Source of the DNA: an uncultured Oscillospiraceae bacterium
GTDB lineage: Bacteria; Bacillota; Clostridia; Oscillospirales; Acutalibacteraceae
Assembly: GCA_900543525.1 (NCBI GenBank)
Contig: UQRS01000043.1
Coordinates: 1 to 18,722, forward strand
Reading direction: 5' to 3'
DNA: 18,722 nucleotides
Part shown: in pieces, positions 5,873 to 13,152 of the stretch
Position numbering within the stretch: the first letter of the stretch is position 1
Layout: every line of letters begins with the position of its first letter
Position numbers and translations under genes: made by a program
The notes under the pieces: generated by a model
What the model was told of the DNA's origin: nothing
Databases searched by the model: none
What the model saw: the letters and a program-made list of their open reading frames with translations, nothing else

Positions 5873-6745
5873 GTGTGGGTGCTTTTTGCGTTCGGCTCGG
5901 CGTTTTTTGCCGGGATCACGGCCATCCTTGCAAAGTGCGGTATCAGGAAAACCGACTCTGACGTGGCGACCGCGATTCGCACCGTCGTGGTGCTGGTGTT
6001 CTCCTGGCTGATGGTGTGGATGGTCGGCTCTGCGCCCACCGTTACGGAACTCAGCGCGAAAACCTGGGTTTTCCTGATTCTCTCCGGCCTCGCGACCGGC
6101 GCCTCCTGGCTGTGCTATTTCCGGGCGCTGCAGCTTGGGAATGTCAACAAGGTCGTGCCGATTGATAAGTCCAGCACCGTGCTGACCATTCTGCTTGCAC
6201 TGATCTTCCTTGGAGAGAGGATCACCTGGCTCAAGGTGATTGCTGTTTTGCTGATTGGCGTCGGCACATTTTTGATGATCGAGAAAAAGGCCGCGCCGAC
6301 CGAAAAGGCGGAGAAAAAGAGCTGGCTGCTGTACGCGCTGCTCTCGGCCGTGTTCGCCAGCCTTACCTCAATCCTCGGCAAAATCGGCATAGACGGGGTG
6401 GAGTCCAACCTCGGCACGGCGATTCGCACCGGCGTCGTGCTCATCATGGCCTGGCTCATCGTGCTTGTGAAGGGGAAGCAGCATACGCTGAAGGGCATCC
6501 CGAAAAAGGAACTTGGCTTCATCTGCCTCTCCGGCGTCGCTACCGGAGGCTCCTGGCTGTGCTATTATAAAGCGCTGCAGGACGGGCTGGCCAGCGTGGT
6601 TGTCCCGATCGACAAGCTGAGTATTCTGGTCTCCATCGGATTTTCCGCCCTCGTGTTCAAGGAGCGGCTGGAGAAAAAGGCGGCCCTGGGCCTTTTGCTG
6701 ATTGTGGCGGGAACGCTGCTGATGCTGGTAAAGCTGCCGGCTTGA
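5873..6745 (+). CDS. EamA/DMT-superfamily transporter with two homologous halves
   Basis: A 290-residue, about ten-helix membrane protein of the drug/metabolite transporter superfamily. Two EamA repeats are very alike: DVATAIRTVVVLVFSWLMV pairs with NLGTAIRTGVVLIMAWLIV, and LSGLATGASWLCYFRALQ pairs with LSGVATGGSWLCYYKALQ, followed in each by VPIDK. The C-terminal half ends LLMLVKLPA. Members export amino acids, purines or other small metabolites; the substrate here is unknown. The start is GTG at 5873 with AAGGTG 7 nt upstream. The gene stands alone between its own promoter (5707) and a strong terminator (6888). Confidence 0.9.
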   Translation: MWVLFAFGSAFFAGITAILAKCGIRKTDSDVATAIRTVVVLVFSWLMVWMVGSAPTVTELSAKTWVFLILSGLATGASWLCYFRALQLGNVNKVVPIDKSSTVLTILLALIFLGERITWLKVIAVLLIGVGTFLMIEKKAAPTEKAEKKSWLLYALLSAVFASLTSILGKIGIDGVESNLGTAIRTGVVLIMAWLIVLVKGKQHTLKGIPKKELGFICLSGVATGGSWLCYYKALQDGLASVVVPIDKLSILVSIGFSALVFKERLEKKAALGLLLIVAGTLLMLVKLPA

Positions 6746-6770
6746 GTCATTGCCGCCGGCTGGGACAAGC

Positions 6771-6804
6771 GGGCAAGCCTTTTTCAGAAAAAAGGCAGCT
6801 GCCC
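6771..6804. repeat. Imperfect inverted repeat after the EamA gene
   Basis: GGGCA..GCCTTTTT on the left (from 6771) is complementary to AAAAAGGC..TGCCC on the right (to 6804) around a very short loop. No U run follows, so it is not a classical terminator; it may be an mRNA 3'-end or processing hairpin. Confidence 0.45.
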
Positions 6805-6887
6805 GACGCGGGGAGGGGAGGCCGCATGGCCTTCGCAGCCCTCGGGCAGATTGCAGGGGCGGCGGAAAATCGGTTTACATAACAACA

Positions 6888-6939
6888 AGCACCGGAGGGA
6901 ATCTGTCCTTTACGAACAGATCCTTCCGGTGCTTTTTTT
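6888..6939 (+). terminator. Intrinsic terminator (EamA side, possibly bidirectional)
   Basis: AGCACCGGA (from 6888) pairs with TCCGGTGCT (to 6932), extended by ATCTGT/ACAGAT, and is followed by seven T (6933-6939). It ends plus-strand transcription from the EamA gene. On the minus strand the same hairpin lies beyond the metA stop, where the following sequence is only moderately T-rich. Confidence 0.85.
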
Positions 6940-6991
6940 AAAAGAATATTTGCCCTGCCGACGGGCAGTGTGCCCGGGCGTTTTGCGGCCT

Positions 6992-7906
6992 TTACAGCTC
7001 GGACAGGTCATAGGGCGTGTGCTGATAGACAATGTGGTTGATCCAGTTTCCGAAAAGCAGGTTGGCGTGCGATTTCCAGGACATGATCGGCCGGCGGGTC
7101 GAATCATCCTTTGGAAAATAGTGAACCGGGAGGTCAGGCTCCAGCCCTTTTAACACATCCCGGCTGTACTCGTTGGCGAGAGTGGCGCGGGCATACTCGG
7201 AATGGCCGGTGACAAAAATATTCCGGCAGGCGTGATCTGCAAGTATGTATAAGCCGGCCTCCTCCGAGCTGGAGAGGATGTCCAGCTCCTTGACCGCCTC
7301 GACCTCGCTTCTCCAAACCTCGGTGTGCCGGGAGTGGGGGGCGTAAAAGGTGTCGTCAAAGCCGCGCAGCAGCGGATGCAGCGGCAGCAGAGGATGGTGC
7401 GCATAAACGCCGCTGAGTTTTTTTGGCAGCGGGTGCTGCGCAATGCCGTAGCGGTGATACAGCCCGGCAAACGCCCCCCAGCAGATGTGCAGGGTGGAGT
7501 AAACGTGGCTGTTGGCCCAGTCCATGATTTTGCACAGCTCTTTCCAGTAATGTACCTCCTCAAACGGAAGGTGTTCCACCGGCGCGCCGGTGATGATCAG
7601 GCCGTCAAACCGCTCGTTTTGCACCTCCTTATAGGTTTTGTAAAAGGCGAGCAGATGCTCGGCCGAGGTGTTTTTGGATTTGTGGGTCGCCGTTTGCAGC
7701 AGCTCGATCTCAATTTGCAGCGGTGTGTTGCCCAGCAGGCGGAGCAGCTGCGTCTCGGTTTCGATTTTCGTCGGCATCAGGTTCAGAATGGCGATGCGCA
7801 GCGGTCGGATATCCTGATGAAAGGCGCGCTGCTCTGTAATGACAAATACGTTTTCCGACTCCAGCGTCTTGGCCGCGGGGAGTCGGTTTGGAATTTTGAT
7901 CGGCAT
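6992..7906 (-). CDS. metAA: Homoserine O-acetyltransferase (MetA family)
   Basis: A 304-residue cytoplasmic enzyme that acylates homoserine, the committed step of methionine synthesis. It matches the MetA family along its full length (opening MPIKIPNRLPAAKTLESENV). Catalytic residues are in place by count: Cys142 in HICWGAFAGLYHRYG, and His235 and Glu237 in VTGHSEYA. Residue 111 is Glu (APVEHLPF). In this family Glu111 is associated with acetyl-CoA and Gly111 with succinyl-CoA, so an acetyltransferase is expected despite the historical succinyltransferase name. The start ATG at 7906 has GGAGG 8 nt upstream. The mRNA leader would be short, and no S-box/SAM riboswitch is visible. The gene stands alone on the minus strand. 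Confidence 0.95.
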   Translation of the reverse strand: MPIKIPNRLPAAKTLESENVFVITEQRAFHQDIRPLRIAILNLMPTKIETETQLLRLLGNTPLQIEIELLQTATHKSKNTSAEHLLAFYKTYKEVQNERFDGLIITGAPVEHLPFEEVHYWKELCKIMDWANSHVYSTLHICWGAFAGLYHRYGIAQHPLPKKLSGVYAHHPLLPLHPLLRGFDDTFYAPHSRHTEVWRSEVEAVKELDILSSSEEAGLYILADHACRNIFVTGHSEYARATLANEYSRDVLKGLEPDLPVHYFPKDDSTRRPIMSWKSHANLLFGNWINHIVYQHTPYDLSEL

Positions 7907-7936
7907 TCGTCATTCCTCCGTTTTTCAGGTATTTGT

Positions 7937-7942
7937 ATTATA
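7937..7942 (-). promoter_or_regulatory. Candidate -10 box of metA
   Basis: A perfect TATAAT on the minus strand, 31 bp upstream of the metA ATG. No good -35 is found at 16-18 bp; TTGCGC at 7968-7963 would need a 20-bp spacer. The promoter may depend on an activator. Confidence 0.4.
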
Positions 7943-8127
7943 ATAACAGAGTTTGCAGTGCGGCGCAAGCCTTCTTTTTTTGCATCCGGCCTTTCTATGG
8001 AGAGGCCGATCGCCCTATGTCGAAGCTTATTCAATATGAACAGTCTTAGTAAACTTAAATTAGAGTAAAATATATGTTAATAAAGAATAGCGAGAATTGT
8101 ATTTTTAAAACGAAAGGAGCGTGGAGC

Positions 8128-8612
8128 ATAAGAAACAAGTTTACAAACAGCGTTCTTTCCCTTATCCTGATCGTCCTTGCGCTGCTCTTTACGGGCTGCG
8201 CGGCGGAGGCGGCCGGCACCTCTTCGGGAACGCCGCCCCGCGGTGAAGATACCGGAACATCCGTCGTTTCGGAAGAGCGGGAGGATGGGCAGGCCGCGGA
8301 AGATGTGGCGACCACACCCTCAAAAGCGGCGGAGAGCGTGCCGACCGACGAAAGGCCGGGCCCCTTTCGTCGGTCGAAGGTTTCAGCACCACGTCGGAAC
8401 GCACGCCGGAATCCATGGCTCCGGAAACCGAGCAGACGATGCTGGCCGATCTGGTCGAACGCTTTAAGGACAAGGAGAGCATTACGCTTTCCGAATTGAC
8501 GGTGGAGGGGTATCTCCCGCTAGGCAAACAATCTGAATACCCTGGCGCGAGGGAGAATCTTAAAAGAATGGTTGACGATTCTCTTACAAACATGCCGGCG
8601 GTTGAAGAATAA
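8128..8612 (+). pseudogene. Decayed lipoprotein gene (ATA start, internal frameshift)
   Basis: A lipoprotein signal peptide, RNKFTNSVLSLILIVLALLF followed by the lipobox TGC, leads into a Gly/Ser/Glu-rich linker (AAGTSSGTPPRGEDTGTS...). AAAGGAG (8113-8119) sits at ideal distance from an ATA codon at 8128, just where ATG is expected. An in-frame ATG exists at 8074 but has a poor ribosome binding site. The first frame degenerates after PTDERPGP into an Arg-rich tail ending at 8499. A lipoprotein-like continuation, SSVEGFSTTSERTPESM... to the stop at 8612, lies in the -1 frame. One extra base around CCCC (8361-8364) would join the two into a 161-residue protein. The C-terminal part (TEQTMLADLVERFKDKESIT...) has no family I recognise. 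A terminator follows at 8768. Sequencing error remains possible for the frameshift but would not explain ATA. Confidence 0.55.
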
Positions 8613-8767
8613 GCGACCGCTCAATTCTGTCATTTCGGTGCTGCTGTTTTGGGACGACGAAAAACGCCGGAGGCAAGGTATACCCTACCTCCTGCGGGGG
8701 CGGCAGAAGAAGTTTTCACTGCGGTGATAAGGGTTTGAATATATACGTTCCACTCTGCACTTTGCGT

Positions 8768-8798
8768 AGCCGGAGGTTTGGAGCCTCCGGCTGTTTTT
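8768..8798 (+). terminator. Intrinsic terminator after the lipoprotein remnant
   Basis: A 9-bp stem AGCCGGAGG (8768-8776) / CCTCCGGCT (8784-8792) with a 7-nt loop is followed by GTTTTT (8793-8798). Confidence 0.85.
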
Positions 8799-9066
8799 GC
8801 GTTTCCCGGGCGAGCGGGGGAGAGGCGCGCCGCCCTCCCTTTCGGTATCGCTCGAAACGAAAAAAGGCCGGCCGCCGAAAAAATAAATGGCCGGATCGGC
8901 ACAACGGTTTGGCGCAAGCGGCCGGTTCCTGCATATTATGAACTGTACAGCTTTCCTTATGCTTTTCTCTGCCGGTTTTGGCGGATAAAGCGGAAGCGTC
9001 CCGGTGCCTCCGGTCGGCTTTTTTTGGAAAAAGCGGAGGAAGATGTTGAAAGCAGAATTTTTCACC

Positions 9067-9111
9067 CGCGACGCCTTTTTCGATCGGCTGCGTATCGAAA
9101 AAGGCGTCGCG
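9067..9111. repeat. Perfect 18-bp inverted repeat upstream of the Se/S carrier gene
   Basis: CGCGACGCCTTTTTCGAT (9067-9084) and its exact reverse complement (9094-9111) flank a 9-nt loop. The right arm ends 26 bp before the ATG of the carrier gene and 11 bp before its ribosome binding site. There is no following U run, so it is not an ordinary terminator. It could be an operator, an mRNA-stabilising or translation-controlling hairpin, or a dispersed palindromic element. Confidence 0.8.
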
Positions 9112-9137
9112 GCCGCAGAGAAAGGAATGACAGAAAA

Positions 9138-9365
9138 ATGGAAACGGTTTATTTGACGATCGGCTCTATAACGCATGCCATCATGGGAAGAGATCTGCTG
9201 CGCGCGCAAAGAATTACCGCAAGGGTGGTAAAGACGCCGCCCGGCATGGATAAAAAAGGGTGCGGCTACAGCCTCCTCGTGCAGGAGAAGGTCAGCCGTG
9301 AGGCTGTGCAGATTTTGAAGGACGGCGGCATTGCGGTTACGGGCGTATACAGGGGAAGATTTTGA
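9138..9365 (+). CDS. DUF3343 putative Se/S carrier-like protein
   Basis: A 75-residue soluble protein (METVYLTIGSITHAIMGRDL ... VYRGRF) matching the small DUF3343 family, described as putative selenium/sulfur carrier-like. The conserved single Cys sits in MDKKGCGYSLLV. Members are usually found beside a class-V aminotransferase (cysteine desulfurase-like), as here. The start ATG 9138 has AAAGGAATGA upstream; the much longer upstream frame extension is not supported. Its TGA stop overlaps the ATG of the next gene (TGATG), so the two are translationally coupled and probably work as donor and carrier of sulfur or selenium. Function is inferred from family and context. Confidence 0.85.
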   Translation: METVYLTIGSITHAIMGRDLLRAQRITARVVKTPPGMDKKGCGYSLLVQEKVSREAVQILKDGGIAVTGVYRGRF

Positions 9366-10522
9366 TGATATATCTGGACAACGCGGCAACGACCTATCCC
9401 AAGCCGCCGACGGTTCGCAGAGCGGTCGACGAAGCTTTTGCAAAATATTATGCCAACCCCGGCAGGGGAGGATATGACGCCTCCCGAAAATCGGCCGAGG
9501 CGGTTTTCTCCTGCCGATCAAAGCTGGGCGCATTTTTCAACTGCCCGGCCGACCGGGTTGTATTTACCCACAACTGCACAACGGCGATGAATATCTGTCT
9601 GCGGGGTCTGCTGCGGCCGGGAGATCATGTGATCTGCTCCTCGCTGGAGCACAATGCGGTCATGCGGCCGCTGTTCGCCCTGCACGAGACGGGCGTGGAG
9701 GTGGATGTGGCGGAAGCCATTTTCGGAGATATGGAGGCGACGCTCCACTCCTTTCGCAATCTGATCCGCAAAAATACGCGCCTGATCGTCTGCACCCACG
9801 CCTCCAACCTGCTGGGGACGGTGTTCCCGATTGCCGGGATCGGCACCCTCTGCCGGGAAAACGGGCTGCTCTTTGTGGTGGACGCGGCACAGTCGGCCGG
9901 AATCCTGGATATTGATATGCAGCAAATGCAGATTGACTACCTCTGCGTAGCGGGGCACAAGGGGCTGTATGCACCGATGGGTACCGGTGTTCTGCTCTGC
10001 AGGGGAGACTGTCCGCGGCCGCTGATCCTCGGCGGCACCGGGACCAACTCCCGCAGTATGGAGCAGCCGGACGATCTGCCCGAACGGCTGGAGAGCGGCA
10101 CGCTCAGCCTGCCGGGGATACTGGGCCTTTCGGCCGGGGTGGACTTCGTTCGACAGAAAACGCCCGATCGAATCTACAGCCACGAGCTGATGCTGATGCA
10201 GAAGGCATATCGCGGCCTGAACGGAATGCGGTCGGTGATGCTCTACACCCCTCTGCCGGAGAAGGGGCTTTCTGTTCCGGTCATGCCCTTCAACATCGCC
10301 GGCCTCTCCAGTGAGGAGACGGCCGACTACCTCGGGGAGAAGGGCATCGCCGTTCGGGCGGGGCTGCACTGCGCCCCTTCCGCGCACAAGAGGATCGGAA
10401 CGCTGGATATCGGGGCGGTGCGGATTGCGCCCTCGGCCTTCAGCACGCCGGAAGATATAAACAAACTGTTAAATGTGGTAGAAAGGCTGAATCAAAAGCA
10501 AAAATACGCCAGAAAGTATTGA
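9365..10522 (+). CDS. Cysteine desulfurase-like class V aminotransferase (EF2568 type)
   Basis: A 385-residue PLP enzyme expected to take sulfur (or selenium) from cysteine (or selenocysteine). The N-terminus MIYLDNAATTYPKPP is the family signature. PLP contacts are His145 in THASNLLGT, Asp173 and Gln176 in VVDAAQSAG, and the Schiff-base Lys199 in VAGHKGLYAPMG. The active-site Cys336 lies in VRAGLHCAPSAHK. This fits the SufS/CsdA-like branch annotated as EF2568-type, found near DUF3343 proteins and, in some genomes, selenium-dependent molybdenum-hydroxylase genes. ATG at 9365 is preferred over TTG 9362: it overlaps the previous stop and has AGGGGAAG at good spacing. The promoter of the next operon overlaps its stop codon. 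Selenium versus sulfur use cannot be decided here; selD is not in the window. Confidence 0.88.
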   Translation: MIYLDNAATTYPKPPTVRRAVDEAFAKYYANPGRGGYDASRKSAEAVFSCRSKLGAFFNCPADRVVFTHNCTTAMNICLRGLLRPGDHVICSSLEHNAVMRPLFALHETGVEVDVAEAIFGDMEATLHSFRNLIRKNTRLIVCTHASNLLGTVFPIAGIGTLCRENGLLFVVDAAQSAGILDIDMQQMQIDYLCVAGHKGLYAPMGTGVLLCRGDCPRPLILGGTGTNSRSMEQPDDLPERLESGTLSLPGILGLSAGVDFVRQKTPDRIYSHELMLMQKAYRGLNGMRSVMLYTPLPEKGLSVPVMPFNIAGLSSEETADYLGEKGIAVRAGLHCAPSAHKRIGTLDIGAVRIAPSAFSTPEDINKLLNVVERLNQKQKYARKY

Positions 10523-10546
10523 AAATCAGCGCCAATGTGGTATTAT
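10519..10546 (+). promoter_or_regulatory. Promoter of the cdaA-cdaR operon
   Basis: TTGAAA (10519-10524), a 16-bp spacer and TATTAT (10541-10546), beginning within the last codons of the desulfurase gene. It leaves a leader of about 190 nt that contains GC-rich hairpins, for example around GGCCGCC (10636-10642) and GGCGGTC (10649-10655), with a T6 run at 10689-10694. Confidence 0.65.
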
Positions 10547-10742
10547 ATTATTACCTATAAATAAAATAAAAACAGGATTTTAATATCCGGCTGCCGCTTC
10601 GGACGGCGGCGGGTGCATCCGACCGTAAAAACACCGGCCGCCTTGCTTGGCGGTCGTCCGGCGTTCCTTTGGGGCGGACGGCGGTTGCTTTTTTCAGGAA
10701 AAATATGCAGGGGATTTGCAATTTGAAATAAGGATGGGCTTT

Positions 10743-11636
10743 ATGGGCGCTTTTTTCAGTAATATATCCAGCTTTTTCTACACCCTGTGGAATCAGATCG
10801 TCGGCGTGGTGCTGACCTCCAACGTAGTGGATCTGATTGATATTGCGGTTATCGCTTTTATTATCTACAAGGGAATTCAAATGATTCGGGAGACGCGCGC
10901 GCAGCAGCTGCTGAAGGGAATCGGGCTGCTGCTTGCGGTCTATATTCTTGCGCGGTGGATGGGGATGGCCTCCCTCTCCTGGCTGCTGAACAAGGTGTTC
11001 AATTACGCGATCATTGCGGTCGCCATCATTTTCCAGCCGGAGATCCGCCGTGCGCTGGAGCATATGGGACGCAGTAAATTCTGGCGCCGCGGCAGCTCCA
11101 ATGTCTTTGAGAGCGAGACGGTTGAGTATTGCATTGACCAGGTTTGCCGCGCGGCGCAGGACATGCAGGATAAGAAGATTGGCGCGCTGATCGCCTTTGA
11201 GCGGCAGACCCCTCTGGGGGAGATTTGCGCCACCGGAACCGAGGTGGACGCCGCCGCGTCGGAGGCGCTGGTCGGCAATGTGTTTTATCCGAAATCTCCG
11301 CTGCATGACGGCGGAATGGTGATCCGGGGCGGCCGGATTTTCGCCGCCGGCTGCATTTTTCCGCTGACCGCCACCGACATCGGGCAGGAGATGGGCACCC
11401 GTCACCGCGCCGCAGTCGGTATGAGTGAGAACTCTGACAGCGTTGTCGTCGTCGTGTCGGAGGAGACGGGAACCATCTCCATCGCGGTGAACGGCGTCAT
11501 CACGCGGGGGTACAACGGCCTGACGCTCAAGCAAAAGCTTGGCGAGCTTCTGATCACCGAGCCGGAGGAGGAGCAGAATAAGAGCCTTCTGAACCGCATT
11601 AAAAATATTGCCGGAGGGAACAGAGCCGAGAAATAA
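10743..11636 (+). CDS. cdaA: Membrane diadenylate cyclase CdaA (c-di-AMP synthase)
   Basis: A 297-residue protein that joins two ATP into cyclic di-AMP, the messenger controlling potassium/osmolyte balance and wall integrity. Three hydrophobic segments (about 28-43, 58-75, 86-98) anchor it, followed by the DAC domain. The RHR motif is intact (Arg220-His221-Arg222 in GTRHRAAVGMSE). The DGA motif reads Asp189-Gly190-Gly191 in SPLHDGGMVI, an Ala-to-Gly change beside the catalytic Asp; activity is probably kept but should be tested. The start ATG 10743 has AAGGATGG about 5 nt upstream; the in-frame ATG at 10734 lacks a proper ribosome binding site. It is followed by cdaR, the usual partner; the third common member, glmM, is not here. 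Confidence 0.95.
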   Translation: MGAFFSNISSFFYTLWNQIVGVVLTSNVVDLIDIAVIAFIIYKGIQMIRETRAQQLLKGIGLLLAVYILARWMGMASLSWLLNKVFNYAIIAVAIIFQPEIRRALEHMGRSKFWRRGSSNVFESETVEYCIDQVCRAAQDMQDKKIGALIAFERQTPLGEICATGTEVDAAASEALVGNVFYPKSPLHDGGMVIRGGRIFAAGCIFPLTATDIGQEMGTRHRAAVGMSENSDSVVVVVSEETGTISIAVNGVITRGYNGLTLKQKLGELLITEPEEEQNKSLLNRIKNIAGGNRAEK

Positions 11637-11671
11637 TGTTTTGGCCATCGGCCGCAGCTTTATGATGGCGG

Positions 11672-11697
11672 AAGACGGGCAAGGCGCCCGTTTTGTT
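11672..11697 (+). terminator. Weak terminator-like hairpin between cdaA and cdaR
   Basis: ACGGGC (11675-11680) and GCCCGT (11686-11691) form a stem with a 5-nt loop, followed by TTTGTT. The flanking AA/TT can extend it. If active it would lower cdaR expression relative to cdaA within the operon. Confidence 0.4.
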
Positions 11698-11717
11698 CCA
11701 AAGGAAGGGGAAAAGCA

Positions 11718-12992
11718 ATGAGCGAAAAGCAGCGAAAACTCAGCCTTAGCCGGTTGATTAACAATAACAAGGCCATTCTGATTTTTTCAATCATCATCGC
11801 GGTCATTTTCTGGCTGACGATTAAGATTGGGCCGAATACGACCACCGTCCGCACGATTACGGATATTACGGTCAATATCACAACGGAAGATACGGCGGTC
11901 GGCGCGCTGGGGCTGGATGTCATCAGCGGCGGAACCAACCAGAAGGTCAATGTCCGGGTGCAGGGGCCAAGCTATGTCGTGAACGCGCTGACCTCATCGG
12001 ATATTCTGGTTACGGCCTCCATGTCGGACGTTACGGCGGCCGGAACCTATCGGCTGCCGCTGGTCGCAAGCAAAAACAGCACGACGCTGACCGATTATAC
12101 CATCCTTGGCGTCACCCCCTCCGAGCTGGAGGTTACCTTTGATAATATTTCGACCAAGAGCTTTACACCGGTCGCATATGCCGAGGGCGCCAAAGCCACC
12201 GAAGGCCTGATTGCAGAATCGGCCATCATCACCGATACAGCCTATTCCACGCTTGAGATCAGCGGTCCGGCCACCGAGTTGCAGCGCATCAGCACAGTGC
12301 AGGCCTATGCCGCGGTGAACAAGACGCTTTCGGCAACCGAAAGCTTTGACGCGGTGATCCGCCTGCTGGATGAGGACGGAAACGAAATTGATCAGACGCC
12401 CTTTACCCTCGGGTATCAGACGCTGAAAATCACGGTTCCGATTTACAAATCCCGGCAGCTTGGCATCGTCCCGACCTTTACCAACCTTCCGCCGGATTAT
12501 GTGGCGTCCGCCGTGCCGTATACCCTCAGCGCGACGACAGTTAACGTGATCGGCCCGCCGGAGGTTATCGACAACCTGACTCAGATTGAGCTGACGCCGA
12601 TCGACTTCGACAACGTGTCGCCGGCCTCGCTCTCCTTCACCTGCCAGCTCAGCCTGCCCAACGCGGTCAAGGATGTGGAAAACCTCGGCAGCGTTGAGGT
12701 GACGCTCGGACTTGACAACCTGACCACGGCGCGCTTCACCGTGTCGACGGTCAACTGCATCAATCTGGATTCCCCCAACCTCACGGCCACAGTGACGCAG
12801 AATATCCGCAATGTCGAGCTGTGCGGCGACGCGGCGGTGATTGCCGCCATTCAAGAAGGGAACATTTATGCAGAGGTAGACCTCTCCGGCAAGGCGAGCG
12901 GAGAATACAATGTCCTTGCCAATATCAAAGTAAACGGTGTAGGCAATGTGTGGCAGGTCGGCACCTACAGCGTACTGGTTACCATATCCTGA
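11718..12992 (+). CDS. cdaR: YbbR-domain protein CdaR, regulator of CdaA
   Basis: A 424-residue protein with a short cytoplasmic N-terminus, one membrane helix (about 19-37, ILIFSIIIAVIFWLTI) and a long extracellular part made of four YbbR-like beta repeats (roughly 45-130, 135-220, 230-315, 320-424). CdaR binds CdaA through the membrane and modulates c-di-AMP synthesis. The repeats share the pattern of a Pro/Gly turn such as VNVRVQGP, LEISGPATEL and VNVIGPPEVI. The start ATG 11718 has GGAAGGGGAA at suitable spacing. It lies 81 bp after cdaA in the same direction and ends before a terminator at 13000. Confidence 0.92.
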   Translation: MSEKQRKLSLSRLINNNKAILIFSIIIAVIFWLTIKIGPNTTTVRTITDITVNITTEDTAVGALGLDVISGGTNQKVNVRVQGPSYVVNALTSSDILVTASMSDVTAAGTYRLPLVASKNSTTLTDYTILGVTPSELEVTFDNISTKSFTPVAYAEGAKATEGLIAESAIITDTAYSTLEISGPATELQRISTVQAYAAVNKTLSATESFDAVIRLLDEDGNEIDQTPFTLGYQTLKITVPIYKSRQLGIVPTFTNLPPDYVASAVPYTLSATTVNVIGPPEVIDNLTQIELTPIDFDNVSPASLSFTCQLSLPNAVKDVENLGSVEVTLGLDNLTTARFTVSTVNCINLDSPNLTATVTQNIRNVELCGDAAVIAAIQEGNIYAEVDLSGKASGEYNVLANIKVNGVGNVWQVGTYSVLVTIS

Positions 12993-12999
12993 TTGCAGT

Positions 13000-13035
13000 G
13001 CAGCCGGGCCGTTTTCCCCGGCTGCTTTTCCTTTT
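13000..13035 (+). terminator. Intrinsic terminator after cdaR
   Basis: GCAGCCGGG (13000-13008) pairs perfectly with CCCGGCTGC (13017-13025) around an 8-nt loop and is followed by TTTTCCTTTTTC. Confidence 0.85.
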
Positions 13036-13152
13036 TCACCGAAACCGGCTTCGCGCCATACAATATGGTAAACGACCGTGTGGGAGGGGGATTTGCCGCC
13101 GTTTTGAGGCGGCGTAGCTTTCCTCCTCCGGTGAGAGGGAGGCGCCAGAATT

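Larger units (their letters stand above)
8613..9137. other. Gene-free 525-bp stretch with terminator and inverted repeat
   Basis: No supported gene. It contains the terminator at 8768-8798, several GGCCGG-rich segments, a T7 run at 9019-9025 behind a weak GC stem, and the perfect inverted repeat at 9067-9111. The frame of the following gene is open back to 8778 but that part is Arg/Pro-rich and lacks coding character. A weak TATTAT at 8934-8939 has only a poor -35 partner. Confidence 0.6.

Noticed and set aside
7907..7990. SAM (S-box) riboswitch or T-box upstream of metA.
   Set aside because: The gap between the candidate -10 box and the start codon is about 30 bp, too short for either RNA, and no terminator hairpin is present.
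8778..9137. N-terminal extension of the DUF3343 protein (open frame back to 8778).
   Set aside because: The family is about 75-85 residues long, the extension is Arg/Pro-rich, and it would read through the perfect palindrome; the ATG at 9138 has a good ribosome binding site.
10551..11648. 365-codon minus-strand frame opposite cdaA.
   Set aside because: Antisense shadow of an unmistakable diadenylate cyclase; its sequence is His/Arg-rich without family resemblance.
11994..12854. 286-codon minus-strand frame opposite cdaR.
   Set aside because: Arg/His/Gly-rich shadow of the YbbR repeats; not a gene.
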